Source of the DNA: Symbiodinium natans | Lineage: Eukaryota; Sar; Dinophyceae; Suessiales; Symbiodiniaceae | Length of the DNA stretch: 60,867 nt | Assembly (NCBI GenBank): GCA_905221605.1 | Contig: CAJNDS010000841.1 | Location: forward strand, 1-60,867 | Reading direction: 5' to 3' | In this document: positions 9,013-18,909 of the stretch, piece after piece | Layout: every line of letters starts with the position of its first letter | Position numbering within the stretch: position 1 is the first letter of the stretch | Position numbers and translations under genes: made by a program | Notes under the pieces: generated by a model | What the model was told of the DNA's origin: nothing | What the model saw: only the letters and a program-made list of their open reading frames with translations | Database searches by the model: none

Positions 9013-9531
9013 ATGACTGCCCTCAGGGATTCGTTAGCCCGTCACATTGATGAGAATCATCCCATGGAAGACTCCACTGTGGAAACTCATGCAGATCGTC
9101 CTTTCAGCTTCTGTGAATATGATAGAGTTGCTTTGTGGGAGATTGATACGAAAATTATGGAACATCATTCTCGTCTTCGCCGATGTTTACAACACATTGC
9201 ATCTTTGGAAGGTGACATTCGCAAGGCTCGCGAGTCGTTTTTGATGTTTCAGAGTCAGCAACAGACATCAACGTCAGCTCTTGGCTGTGATGTCGAACAG
9301 CTCTTTCAGGCGATCCACGCTTTGCGACACATGGTTGAGCTGCAGTTTGATTTACTTAGGCACCTTCAGGAGTCATTCCGACTTCATGCAGACATGATGG
9401 TGTGGTCCCTGACGATCGCGGGGATCAGGATGTACAACCGGGAGCCCGTGCCTCCACCTCAGTTCCCATCGTTAGCGATTCGCATGAGGCATTTTAGGCC
9501 TGGCCGGAGGCCTGGCCCATACTCACCATGA
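9013..9531 (+). CDS. Coiled-coil protein of the YR element
   Basis: ATG 9013 gives 172 residues; an upstream TTG is not needed. Residues about 45-130 are strongly helical (patterns LRRCLQHIASLEGDIRKA and AIHALRHMVELQFDLLRHL). The C-terminus is Pro/Arg-rich and basic (RMRHFRPGRRPGP), suggesting nucleic-acid contact. It resembles the preceding 88-residue protein in having a central helix, but I could not align them. The family is unknown. Confidence 0.5.
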   Translation: MTALRDSLARHIDENHPMEDSTVETHADRPFSFCEYDRVALWEIDTKIMEHHSRLRRCLQHIASLEGDIRKARESFLMFQSQQQTSTSALGCDVEQLFQAIHALRHMVELQFDLLRHLQESFRLHADMMVWSLTIAGIRMYNREPVPPPQFPSLAIRMRHFRPGRRPGPYSP

Positions 9532-10259
9532 CTGGTGAATTCGAGACAGATGTGACTGTCAATAGACGAAACCTTGTCAGACAGGACAAGAGAAAACAGC
9601 GCATCGTTTTGACTTTGGCTGAATGCTGGTAAACCTTATATGTTCGAGCACTGTAGAGATCTTTTTACTCATGTTGTTCTGGTTAACATCAGGATACCTG
9701 TAATACCGTGGGATCGTGGCGTCTGCGATGTTGGCGGCCCTGAGCTCAGTGTGCTTGATGCATTCGGTTGCAGGTCTCGCCTCGGGCCTAGTTGCCTGTT
9801 GTCGAGGCTTCTTGTTGGGTACTTTGTTTTGGTTAGAGGAGAAGTGCGTTTGTTTGGTAACCTCACGACAAATGACAGACGTCTGTGCATCGAGATGTAG
9901 TACAGTGTTGGAGAATCGTTTTGGGACTTGTTTTTCTGTGCAAGCTTGATCACACGACCTAGGTCGTGTTTTCGACCTGAGCCGAAAGCTCGAGCCAGAA
10001 GTGCTCTTACGAGAAGTATAGAGCCCAAGAGGGCTGGCCAAGAAGGGCCGCGCAGCCACGTGACGTGTATCAACATGGAAAGGAAGGATCAGCACCGCAG
10101 AGTATCGGTGGTAGGCACAGATGTGGTCATTGCAGCAAGTGTTCGTGCATTATTTGTTTTTCTTTGGCCCAAAATCTTAGTTCGTGGCGACACTCGCCGG
10201 GGCATTTTTGTGCAGGAGCACGGAACCTGTGACACGAAGGCAGGTGCCTGGTGGGTCAG
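9532..10259 (+). other. Inter-ORF region with an 18-bp perfect palindrome
   Basis: ACACGACCTAGGTCGTGT at 9952-9969 is a perfect palindrome of nine-base arms. A minus-strand open frame (9577-10,095) crosses the region but has no recognisable features. No convincing gene is seen. The palindrome could be a protein-binding site, for example for the recombinase, or chance. Confidence 0.4.
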
Positions 10260-11543
10260 ATGTACCCATGGCCTTTGATGCCACCTTTTGGGACGGATTC
10301 CCGGGGCAGACGCCGTAGGCGCCGTAGCAGCTCAGACTCGCGCTCAAGAGAGCGAACGAGAGATCGTTCAAGGGGTCGGCGTGGGTCCAGGAGGAGCACC
10401 CCACCCCGCCGCGAAACGGCGCCACCTCCCATGCCACCACCACCCGCTTTGCCTATGGCAAGCCCAGGGCATGTATGGCAACAGGTGCCGGTGATGCAGC
10501 AACCGGCCTTGATCGGGCCAGGGGCCAATGTGCAAGAGACACCCTCCAGTTGGAGAGACAGTTGGAAGTCTCAGCCTCAATGGAAGAAACCCCACCGGCC
10601 GTGGAACAAGTGGCAGAGTGAGAATTGGAAGAAAAGCAAGCATCAGGAACGGCCCGCCGAAAGTTATGATGTTAAGGAGGCCACACCTGAAGAGATCAAG
10701 GCGGCCGAAGCCCGAAAGGCAGCTGCCGATAAGGCAAAACAAGAGGAGCTTTCCCTGGAGGATGAAGAAGCTGATGATGGGGAGTACCTCAAAGCCCTAT
10801 GGGAGTCAGCCAACACGGCAGCTTGGGCTGCCACGGATCGACCCCTCAGCGCACGGGAGTTGGTCGAGAAGGGACAGCTTGAGCCCTGGTGGAAGTACCC
10901 GTGGAGCAAGATCGCGGCCCAATTTGCCGAGGCCTCGGAGTACAAGCCCCATATGTCCCACCTTTCGGTGCCTGATGCAGTTGCTGGCAGAATGGCCACG
11001 ATTATGGGGGCCTTCCGGCACTACGGACGTCCCTTGGAGGGCGATGGTGATCTTGCCCAAAAGGTTGGGCCGGAGATGTTCACTTTCGATGTCCCGGGCC
11101 AGAACGTTTTGTTCGTGGGATGCAACATCAAGGGGCCGAGTTTTGTCCATGACCCCAACTATGCCAGCCAGGCCACGATGTGTCATGGCACAAGTTTTGC
11201 CTCGGTGATTGGCGTGGCCCAATGTGGAGAAATCACTGTGGGGGACAATCGTGAAGACGGCTTCCCGGCTTATGGATTTTCGGCTCGGGGTGCCCTCGTG
11301 GGTTTCTCGAAAGAGTCCATGGTGGCTGCTGTGAAGAAGACAGCGAGCCGGGCTAAGTCCCTCGGAGGGGCTATGTTGGTGGTGGAAGCCGAGCTCCCGG
11401 GGCCCACTCCTCAGGTGGAAGGTGGGCACGATTACCTCCACTCTGCATGCAGAGACGCGGGCTCGGTACGCTCGGGTGAGCATTTTCTGCTCTCGCCCAA
11501 GCATGTGGTGCTTCGCGGCATAGCAGTGGGGTGGCCTCGCTGA
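10260..11543 (+). CDS. RS-rich protein with ADP-ribosyltransferase-like C-terminus
   Basis: ATG 10,260 (MYPWPL) gives 427 residues. Residues about 15-60 are an Arg/Ser-rich tract like splicing-factor RS domains, followed by Pro-rich and Trp/Lys-rich linkers and an acidic helix near 140-180. The last 150 residues contain CHGTSFASVIG, then AYGFSARG, an Ala/Lys helix and the strand AMLVVEAEL. That order (His-Gly-Thr strand, helix, aromatic/Gly strand, helix, hydrophobic strand) resembles ADP-ribosyltransferase/PARP folds; this is inference from pattern. It lies between the coiled-coil ORFs and the recombinase. It could be an accessory or Gag-like RNA-binding protein. Confidence 0.55.
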   Translation: MYPWPLMPPFGTDSRGRRRRRRSSSDSRSRERTRDRSRGRRGSRRSTPPRRETAPPPMPPPPALPMASPGHVWQQVPVMQQPALIGPGANVQETPSSWRDSWKSQPQWKKPHRPWNKWQSENWKKSKHQERPAESYDVKEATPEEIKAAEARKAAADKAKQEELSLEDEEADDGEYLKALWESANTAAWAATDRPLSARELVEKGQLEPWWKYPWSKIAAQFAEASEYKPHMSHLSVPDAVAGRMATIMGAFRHYGRPLEGDGDLAQKVGPEMFTFDVPGQNVLFVGCNIKGPSFVHDPNYASQATMCHGTSFASVIGVAQCGEITVGDNREDGFPAYGFSARGALVGFSKESMVAAVKKTASRAKSLGGAMLVVEAELPGPTPQVEGGHDYLHSACRDAGSVRSGEHFLLSPKHVVLRGIAVGWPR

Positions 11544-11761
11544 CAGGGTGAGCCGGACCCTTAGTATGAACAGCACAGGATGCAGCGATCAGGCAGATCG
11601 GAAACAATTCAATTTGCACATGTGAGTGTTTGCACACGTGACTGTTGTGTCGCTGCATGTGCATCCAATGCCCGCCAGGGAGAACTCACTTTGTTGTTTT
11701 GTGATGGATCGGCTCAGTATTCATGTAGCATCTGGGGATTGACTGATGGGTATTCCTCGTC

Positions 11762-13483
11762 ATGTCCGGTCGAGACCCCAGCTCCAGCGAGGCTGAATTG
11801 TTCTTTCGTAACCAGATCCATGCACGATCAGCTTTGCCCAGCCAGCCTTGGGAACAGCCTAGCATGTTATGCATTTTTGACCCGATGAAGGCGATGTTCC
11901 CTCAAGGGTTGGGCGTGCCTTACCAGGGCAGGAGAACACAACCGATGACCGCCTTAACAGCTGGCACGCAGTCTTCGACAAGTATAGTAGATACAGCAAC
12001 GTCTCATTGCCAGGCCTGGACTCGTGCAGTTAAGGCCCGTCGGGGAGCGAGCTCGCGAGACCGTCAGCACGAAGCTTATCAGAAGGTTTTGCTCTTGCTC
12101 CAATCCTTTGCTAGTTTCTTTGACTTGTGCACTCTCATGGAGGATGATACAGAGACTGGTCAGGACTCATTGCAGGCGATTCTGGCTGGCAAATCCCCAG
12201 CCACAGTTTTGAAACATGTGGGGCCAATTCGTACTTTTTGTGAATGGCTGGTGAAGTCAGGGAACCTTCCTCCTTTTCCTGAAAAGGTCGTTTGGTCTTT
12301 TGTCAACTGCGTCTTGAAGCTGCCCCGAACGGCTGCCACCACTTTGGATACATGTCTAAAGGCCATCAAATGGAGTTATCATGCCCTGGGATTACGGGTA
12401 CGACTTGAAGTTTTTCAAAGCGCACGTGTCAACGGACTGGTGGCTAAAGCTCTGGCCAACAAGAGTCCTTGGGACCCGGCTCCCCCTCTGCAAGTACACG
12501 AGGTGTTACAGCTGCATGCAATCGCTCAGGACGAGGGCATCTCCCTTATTGATAGATGTGGTGCAGTTCATTTTCTGGCCATGCTTTATGGCAGAGCTAG
12601 AGCTTCTGATGTTCGTTGTATTCAACCTTTGATTATTGACAAGAGTGGCGCGGACTGGAGTCACGGTTTCATTGAACTAGGTACCCTCTACCATAAAACT
12701 TCACGGCTTGATGCTCAGCAACGCCGAATCCTTCCTTTGGTGATTCCGGGAATTGGTATTGCTAAAGTCCCGTTGGGGCAACTACTGCTGGAGTTGAGAG
12801 ATGAAGCTGGGTTGCCGAATGATGGGATTGATGTCCCTTTCCTGCCGGCCCCTCGGCCTGATGGTAGTTGGTCTTCGGACCCCCTGTCATCTAGTGAAGT
12901 GACTCGCTGGCTGCGTTTTCTACTCCCTCGTCCTGATTCAGAAAAGCCATTGTCTAGTCATTCTCTCAAGGCGACCACCCTCGTATGGTGCTCCAAATTC
13001 GGCATGCTGAGGGAGACTAAGCGCGTTCTTGGTCATCACGCTGACGCTGCCACAGGATCAGACGCGGTGTACGGTCGGGAGCTGCAGAGTGCTGCGTTGC
13101 GCGAGTACATCATTATCCTGGAAGCGGTTGCGTCAGGAAAATTTTTTCCTGACCAAACTAGGAGCGGCCATTTTGCTCAAGGCTGGAACCGTCAAAAGAT
13201 CATGGAGTCTGCGGCGGTTGCACCTGGAGATGATGAAACCAGTCAGGGGGACACGCCCGACGATCAGGACGCTGCTTTGGCTGTAGTTTCGGATGCTTCC
13301 GATTCGGAGGAGGATAATTCGGAGAGCCCCTCGTACTGGGCTCACCCTACAAGTCAGGTCTTGCACAGAACCACACTTGGGTCTGCTTTGTTTTTGTGCG
13401 GTAGAGCTTTTGGAGATCACTACCGCCGAGTCCCTATGGTCAGGGCACATGCTTACCCACAGTGTTCTAAATGTTTCTCTTAG
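11762..13483 (+). CDS. Tyrosine recombinase of the retrotransposon
   Basis: ATG 11,762 gives 573 residues. The N-terminal half is a helical core-binding domain. The catalytic set is visible in order: R280 (GRARASD context), K312 (YHKTSR), H400-S-L-K403 in the HxxR position, H425 (LGHHAD) and nucleophile Y437 (VYGRE). The HxxR arginine is lysine here. The enzyme should integrate the circular element at short identity, matching the shared AA at the element ends. An acidic tail (residues about 480-530) follows the catalytic domain. The family is tyrosine recombinases of DIRS/Ngaro/Crypton type. Confidence 0.85.
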   Translation: MSGRDPSSSEAELFFRNQIHARSALPSQPWEQPSMLCIFDPMKAMFPQGLGVPYQGRRTQPMTALTAGTQSSTSIVDTATSHCQAWTRAVKARRGASSRDRQHEAYQKVLLLLQSFASFFDLCTLMEDDTETGQDSLQAILAGKSPATVLKHVGPIRTFCEWLVKSGNLPPFPEKVVWSFVNCVLKLPRTAATTLDTCLKAIKWSYHALGLRVRLEVFQSARVNGLVAKALANKSPWDPAPPLQVHEVLQLHAIAQDEGISLIDRCGAVHFLAMLYGRARASDVRCIQPLIIDKSGADWSHGFIELGTLYHKTSRLDAQQRRILPLVIPGIGIAKVPLGQLLLELRDEAGLPNDGIDVPFLPAPRPDGSWSSDPLSSSEVTRWLRFLLPRPDSEKPLSSHSLKATTLVWCSKFGMLRETKRVLGHHADAATGSDAVYGRELQSAALREYIIILEAVASGKFFPDQTRSGHFAQGWNRQKIMESAAVAPGDDETSQGDTPDDQDAALAVVSDASDSEEDNSESPSYWAHPTSQVLHRTTLGSALFLCGRAFGDHYRRVPMVRAHAYPQCSKCFS

Positions 13484-13628
13484 AGCCAATTTCCCCTAAT
13501 GGAGAAGTGGTGAGTACGAGCGTAGTTGGAAAACAGCAGGGTGAGTTTGCCGTCATGCTAGCTCGCAGACTCGGGTGTGATGTCTCTGTTTGTGAGTGTT
13601 TGTTTGGCTCGTACAGCTTGTAGCGGCC

Positions 13629-14918
13629 ATGACAAGTTCAGTGGACTCGGCCCCTTACTTCCTTCAGAGAGCAGAGGAAATTTTGTTAACCAAGCGGGTC
13701 GTTGATGCACTAACTGCCAAAGGGGTCAAAACCTTGGCTCAGCTGGCCTTTTGCGTGGGCCAGCCGGGGCAACTCCTGGCTCAATCGGATTTCGATACAT
13801 GGAGCACAGCAGTACTGGCAGACCTTACGGTGGGCGAGAAGGCATCACTGAGACGGTTGATTCTTGAGGCCCAGACGATGTTGGTGGCCTCCCTTAAGGA
13901 CATGGCAGAACCGTCCGAGGGTGTTACACCTAAGAAGGTGGGACTCGCTGAGCGTAATGCACGCATGGACCAGTTGCGCACTCAGCTTTCGGGGATTTCC
14001 CTGACTGGCCAGTTGGAGCCTAGTCACGCCTTGTTGGACATGACCGTTCAGCAGTGGGAAAACCGATGCCTTAAGTATATTGGCCCGGAAAAATGCCACA
14101 GCCGCGAGGAGGAAGTTCAGAACGTGAAGCCGCTGACCACCAGCCTCTCCCTCGAAGGGGGAAAACTCAAAGTTACGGAGTCTTCTGGTATGGAAGATCG
14201 TGATATAGAGGGATCCCTCCAGGTGTTAAACGCCCTTAGAAGACGGGGAGTTGCATATGCATTCGCCAGGCTGATTAGTTGGGACAAGCACGAGGCCTAC
14301 GTTTCCTCGCTTTTCAAGTACCTCACCAAACCAGCTCAACAAGGTTACCGTAAGGTTTCCTTGAGGCAGATTCTGCGAGCTGACAAGCTGGCGTTCGCAA
14401 AGATGTCCGAGGCAGGAGCAGAGGTTCGCGCAGATGCATCGGGGACTTTGCCTTTGGATGCCAGGATTTCTTCGGTGCTGCAGGATTATGATTTGATCGT
14501 TGCGCTCCTTCCTTTGGGGGATTTTGAAGGTGGAGGAAAGTCGCGATTGGGAAAAGGCAACCGTAGTCATCCGTACGAGCATGCTCCGAACAAAGGTAAG
14601 CCAGGCAAGGGGAAGTCCTTTTGGAGCCCCAGGGGCTCCGAGTCATGGTCCGGAAAGGGCAAACCCTCACTCAAGGGCAAGGAGAAGGCTGGCATAGGGA
14701 AAGGTTACGGGGCTGGCAAGTCGGAATGGCTACCCGAGGGCCTACGTTACCAGGGAGCGTCCGCATGGAACAAGAAGGGCAACAAGGTCTGCTATGGTTT
14801 TAACCTCGGCGGATGCACGGACGCCAACTGTCAGAGGGGTGATCATGGTTGCATCATTTACAAGTGTGGTGGTGATCACCCGGTCACCAAGTGCCCACTG
14901 AAGCCTAAAAAGCTGTGA
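13629..14918 (+). CDS. gag: Gag-like protein with C-terminal zinc finger
   Basis: ATG 13,629 (MTSSVDS, preceded by GCGGCC) is preferred over an in-frame GTG at 13,596. The protein has 429 residues. The N-terminal 300 residues are helical with no enzyme motif. A Gly/Lys/Ser-rich basic linker (GKPGKGKSFW, GKGKPSLKGKEKAG) precedes a Cys/His cluster (C-x8-C-x4-C-x4-H pattern, then a second pair ending KCP). Basic linker plus CCCH/knuckle fits a nucleocapsid. It lies 48 bp upstream of Pol, as expected for Gag, but downstream of the recombinase. Confidence 0.7.
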   Translation: MTSSVDSAPYFLQRAEEILLTKRVVDALTAKGVKTLAQLAFCVGQPGQLLAQSDFDTWSTAVLADLTVGEKASLRRLILEAQTMLVASLKDMAEPSEGVTPKKVGLAERNARMDQLRTQLSGISLTGQLEPSHALLDMTVQQWENRCLKYIGPEKCHSREEEVQNVKPLTTSLSLEGGKLKVTESSGMEDRDIEGSLQVLNALRRRGVAYAFARLISWDKHEAYVSSLFKYLTKPAQQGYRKVSLRQILRADKLAFAKMSEAGAEVRADASGTLPLDARISSVLQDYDLIVALLPLGDFEGGGKSRLGKGNRSHPYEHAPNKGKPGKGKSFWSPRGSESWSGKGKPSLKGKEKAGIGKGYGAGKSEWLPEGLRYQGASAWNKKGNKVCYGFNLGGCTDANCQRGDHGCIIYKCGGDHPVTKCPLKPKKL

Positions 14919-14966
14919 CTAGGTGATCCTGGTCTCGATGAGACTTCGCTGGCTCAGGATGTTGAG

Positions 14967-17900
14967 ATGGTTCCCCAGGATGAATCCGTTAGTGGCGTCA
15001 CCTCTGCTCTGAACCAGGAGGTCGGTATGGGGGCCTTACCTTCAGGTGCGGGATTGGAACCCGTATCTGCAGTTGGGGTTGCCGAAGGTTGTGCATGTGA
15101 CATTCAATGTTCTTTTTCGACGGCTTCAATACCGTCGGCCGCAACACTGCCAGTTTTCCAGACCGGCGAGGAGACGTCTTCTCGGAGCGAGCAGTGTTCT
15201 TTGGCTACAGAGCCGCAACAAGTTGTCTCGAATGAACAGCACGGGGGACCTACCCGTGCGATCCTTCAATGTTTTGCTGGGCAGGCCCGTGTGGCTGCAG
15301 CTTTACTCGCGCAGGGTTATTTTGCTTATGGAGTGGATCGTGTTAAACACAAGTCCGCTATGGCACCTGTTTTGCAAATGGACCTGTCCTCTCGGACAGC
15401 TTGTGATTCTGTTCTTACTTGGTTGGACAAACGAAAAATTGCGGGGGTGCTGATTTGCATACCAAAGCTCACCTTGGACCCCATCTCTGCGGCATTTGTT
15501 TTCGCGGTTATCAATGGATGCCTCGACAGGGACTTGCCGTTAGTAGTAGAAGGCTCTTGCAAGTCCCCATTTTGGGATAATTTGAACCAACTTCCAGACG
15601 CTCAGCAAGCACCCCATTGGGTCGAAGTGGACTGGGGATGCTGGGTCCCTGCGAGTCAGCAGCGGAGTTTTGTGATGTCGAACCTTCCTGAAATTACCAC
15701 GATTAGGCGCGAAGGGCGAGAACCGGCAGGGAAGTCGACAACACTGGATACCTCCTCAGGGGCCTACCCCCGTGGTTTTGCGACTGCTTTGGCTGAGGTC
15801 TTCGCGGCTGGCGTTACAGCGAGAGAACTTTTGTGCCAAAACCCTTCTTTGGCCAATAAGGCCATTCGAGTGTCGGCCATGCATCAACCTCGGGGGCACT
15901 TGAATGAGGTCATGCCGGAATGGAAGGTGGTCGTCTATGTGCTGCTGCCTAGATCAGTGATTGAGGATCCTTTCTCAGGACGCAAGCGTCTCAAGCAGGA
16001 ATGGCGGATTCCGGATGGCATCCGTGTGTTGCCGGGGATGGCCGCCCTGCCGGTGGATTCCCAGCTTCTGTCGCGGACTCAGGCAGGGGGGAACTTGAGC
16101 CCGCAACTTCAGCAGGAAATGCAGCAACTGGACGGTGCCTCAGTGCTGAGGGTGGGGATTCCTTGGGATCCGATTGAATTTATTGGCAAGGCAGCAAAGC
16201 TAGGACACCCTTATCATCAGCTGTCTAAATGCAACAAACCACTGGAGAAGTTGATAGAGCAACTTGTACATCGTCCAGGTTCGGTGAGATCCCAGAGAAA
16301 GTTTTACCTTGAGAAATGGGCTAGAAGAGCCAAAGAACTGGAGCCAGAGGAGGCAGAGCTGAAGGCTGGTATGTCCACCCATCGAGGAGCGATCCTCGGA
16401 CCGAAACGTATTCTCCTCTTCCAAGAAATGCTTCAAGACATTCAATATGATGATATGGGTGTGGTGCAGGAGCTCATTCAGGGAGCCACCCTCACAGGCC
16501 CTATCCCAGTGACAGGAGTGTTGGATGCGAAACTGAAGCCAGCTAGGATGGACATTGAACAACTTGTGGACATGTCCGACCAGGTGTGTGGACAGATTTT
16601 CGACAGGACAATATCCAGTGGTGACAGAAACATGGACACGTTGTTGTGGGAGAAAACGTTAGAGGAGGTTGAGAAGGGTCACCTCGCTGGACCTTTCGAT
16701 GTTAGCCATCTCCCCAAAGGCTGTTTGGTGAGTTCCCGTTTCCCTCTGATGCAGGGAGGTAAACTCAGACCTATTGACAACTACTCTTCCAGTCTCATTA
16801 ACGACACGGTTACCGTCTCCGAGAAACCTGTTACACATTCAATTGACGAGATCGCACTCCTAATTACCAAGCTTTCGAAGGCAGCTAGGAAAAAGGGACT
16901 GTTGGAACTCTTCGGGAAGACGGCTGACCTGAAAAGCGCATATCGACAGTTGGCCATTTCAGATGAGAGTTTAAGATTTTCGTACTTAGCAGTGTACGAC
17001 CCGATCGAGGGGAAGCCCAAATTATTCCAGCAACTGGCGGTACCTTTTGGATCCACGAAAGCAGTATACTTCTTCTTGAGGGTTGCAAGGGCTCTTTGGA
17101 CGATCCTGGTGGAAGGAGCCAGAATCCCTACGACGAATTACTTTGACGACTTTGTTCTCCTCGCATTGAGCGGTGACAGGAGTTCATGTGGGCATACCTT
17201 TGATGAGGTCATGAAACTATTGGGTTGGAAGTTGTCGACAGACAAGACTACGGAGTGGAGCACAAGTTTCGAAGCTTTGGGCGTTTTGTTTGAGCTGGAC
17301 CAAACAGGGACAGGGGTCCTGAAAGTTAAGAACACCGAACGAAGGCGTCGAGAGTTGGTCACAGCCATCAGAGGTCACCTGGAGAATGGTTTGATGGGTC
17401 AGAAGGAGGCCCTGCAACTGAGGGGCCGATTACAGTTCGCACAAGCTCAATTCTTCGGAAGGTTAGGCAGGAGGTGTCTGGTTGAGATCACGAGACATGC
17501 CTATGGTGGGAGGCGGAAAATTCCGGGATACACTAAAGACCTTTTGGAAGAGTTCTGCAAGTTCTTAGACGCTGCGCAGCCCAGGCTAGTGGGACAGGTG
17601 TCGTGCAGATCGTTTATGATACTCACCGATGCAGCCTTCGAAACCGAGACAAGGTCTGGTGGATTAGGTGGTGTGCTCCTTACGGGGAGTGGGACAGCGC
17701 TGTCATTCTTCAGTGTTCCAATCTCGGAAATCCAGACTCAAGTGTTATCTGCGGAGGACGAACAAACCATTATCTATGAGCTGGAAATGCTTGGGGTTTT
17801 GGTTGGTTTGAAGTTGCTAACAGGCCAGACTGCAGCCTTTGCTGAATCGTATTCCCAGCATGGAGCGACTGCTGGAACTGGGGTAATCATCTACCTCGAC

Positions 17901-18164
17901 AATGATGCGGCCCGTCACGCCTACATCTCAGGATCTGCTAAGAAAGGAGTTGCTGGAATGTTGGTGGATGAAGCAAACTTCCTGGAATATGTTCACGGAT
18001 TTCTACCGTGGTATGCAAGAGTTGCCTCCCCAGCAAATCTTGCAGATCAACCTTCGAGGTTCCAACTTGATTTGGTTAGGAAGTTAGGATTCAAGGACGA
18101 ATCGCATGAAGCGAGGAGGATCGTTTCGGCGATTGTGAAGAGGGCCTCGAAACTGAAGGTTTGA
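14967..18164 (+). CDS. pol: YR-element Pol: methyltransferase-like domain, RT, RNase H
   Basis: ATG 14,967 gives 1065 residues. Residues about 95-225 look like a SAM-methyltransferase fold (FAGQARVAAAL in the motif-I position, GVD, later VVEG...FW), but the catalytic PC/PP motif is replaced by CIPK. RT carries motif A D654 (ADLKSAYRQL) and active site YFDD 725-728. RNase H has D888, E938, D978 and the DIRS-type ending ANLADQPSR. No integrase or protease is present, as expected since the recombinase integrates the DNA. DIRS elements often carry a methyltransferase domain, usually after RT; here it precedes RT. Confidence 0.88.
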   Translation: MVPQDESVSGVTSALNQEVGMGALPSGAGLEPVSAVGVAEGCACDIQCSFSTASIPSAATLPVFQTGEETSSRSEQCSLATEPQQVVSNEQHGGPTRAILQCFAGQARVAAALLAQGYFAYGVDRVKHKSAMAPVLQMDLSSRTACDSVLTWLDKRKIAGVLICIPKLTLDPISAAFVFAVINGCLDRDLPLVVEGSCKSPFWDNLNQLPDAQQAPHWVEVDWGCWVPASQQRSFVMSNLPEITTIRREGREPAGKSTTLDTSSGAYPRGFATALAEVFAAGVTARELLCQNPSLANKAIRVSAMHQPRGHLNEVMPEWKVVVYVLLPRSVIEDPFSGRKRLKQEWRIPDGIRVLPGMAALPVDSQLLSRTQAGGNLSPQLQQEMQQLDGASVLRVGIPWDPIEFIGKAAKLGHPYHQLSKCNKPLEKLIEQLVHRPGSVRSQRKFYLEKWARRAKELEPEEAELKAGMSTHRGAILGPKRILLFQEMLQDIQYDDMGVVQELIQGATLTGPIPVTGVLDAKLKPARMDIEQLVDMSDQVCGQIFDRTISSGDRNMDTLLWEKTLEEVEKGHLAGPFDVSHLPKGCLVSSRFPLMQGGKLRPIDNYSSSLINDTVTVSEKPVTHSIDEIALLITKLSKAARKKGLLELFGKTADLKSAYRQLAISDESLRFSYLAVYDPIEGKPKLFQQLAVPFGSTKAVYFFLRVARALWTILVEGARIPTTNYFDDFVLLALSGDRSSCGHTFDEVMKLLGWKLSTDKTTEWSTSFEALGVLFELDQTGTGVLKVKNTERRRRELVTAIRGHLENGLMGQKEALQLRGRLQFAQAQFFGRLGRRCLVEITRHAYGGRRKIPGYTKDLLEEFCKFLDAAQPRLVGQVSCRSFMILTDAAFETETRSGGLGGVLLTGSGTALSFFSVPISEIQTQVLSAEDEQTIIYELEMLGVLVGLKLLTGQTAAFAESYSQHGATAGTGVIIYLDNDAARHAYISGSAKKGVAGMLVDEANFLEYVHGFLPWYARVASPANLADQPSRFQLDLVRKLGFKDESHEARRIVSAIVKRASKLKV

Positions 18165-18182
18165 CACACGGCTCAGGTGAAT

Positions 18183-18420
18183 GGGGAAAGGAGCCCTGTG
18201 TCTCACAGGACATTTCGAGACTCAACAACAGTCTTGGGTCTTACAGGAGGGATCGAGATCCAACTAGCCGTGCTCGGTACTGTTTCCCCACAACGTGAAA
18301 AGATTCGAACGAGAGCAAGTGATGTGAGCAGAATGCATGTTGCTTGATGAAGATTGTGTCATGCTTGAAGTGCTCAAACACGACATGACATTTCATAACA
18401 AGCACGGTTTTGAACAATAA
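18183..18420 (+). repeat. Split direct repeat B1
   Basis: It begins GGGGAAAGGAGC and ends GAACAATAA, reads as identical to B2, and overlaps A2 by the AA. It contains a stem-loop CCTGTG-TCT-CACAGG (18,195-18,209). It begins 19 bp after the pol stop. Confidence 0.95.
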
Positions 18421-18677
18421 GTATCGTTCTTCGAATGCCTGGAGAAGATAGAGCTTTATTGTTCAAAGGAAACAACATCAAAATGTTGTGGTGAACAAAA
18501 CATTTGATTGTTGTTTCAGTGCTTGCCTTTTTGCACAACTTATTTCTAATGCTTGATCAGTTTTATGCTTGTTCATGCAGGATTTGTATTTACTTATACA
18601 CCCGTCGCAGCGGGACCTCTCAAAGGGCAGGATGCCCGGAAAGTGCTCTTAGAAGCTGATAGATTGTTTTCGAAAAA
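18419..18677 (+). repeat. Split direct repeat A2
   Basis: Copy of A1, directly joined to B1. The junction equals what joining the two element ends into a circle would give. Confidence 0.95.
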
Positions 18678-18909
18678 CCCACCCTCGCCACCCTTGGAGA
18701 CTAACGTAAACGTTCTTGCAACCATGTCAGGAGAGGACTCATGTGCACACGAATATCCGGTAAGGGACCAGGCGGCTCAATGAGCGTGTACAATCAGGAA
18801 CCCTTGTTAGTGCGGGCCTTACTTCATGTGGTGACAGTTCCGCTTGTTTGCTCGACCATGCAGGCTCGAGTCTCGTTCTTTTCATCGCTGTACTTTTCTC
18901 AGCATTCTC

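Noticed and set aside
9577-10095. 172-residue minus-strand frame in the YR element
   Set aside because: Starts without supporting context, has no motif and runs antisense to the element's genes.
14950-14962. GCTGGCTCAGGATG as a spliced-leader relict
   Set aside because: Only seven contiguous bases match and it lies between Gag and Pol of an element; chance is likely.
8339-18677. A1/A2 pair read as ordinary LTRs of a 10.3-kb LTR element
   Set aside because: The second pair (B1/B2), the tyrosine recombinase and the lack of a DDE integrase fit split direct repeats better.
8473-18783. Short ORFs beginning inside A1 and A2 with the same N-terminus
   Set aside because: They share only repeat sequence and diverge outside it; probably not genes, though leader-peptide use cannot be excluded.
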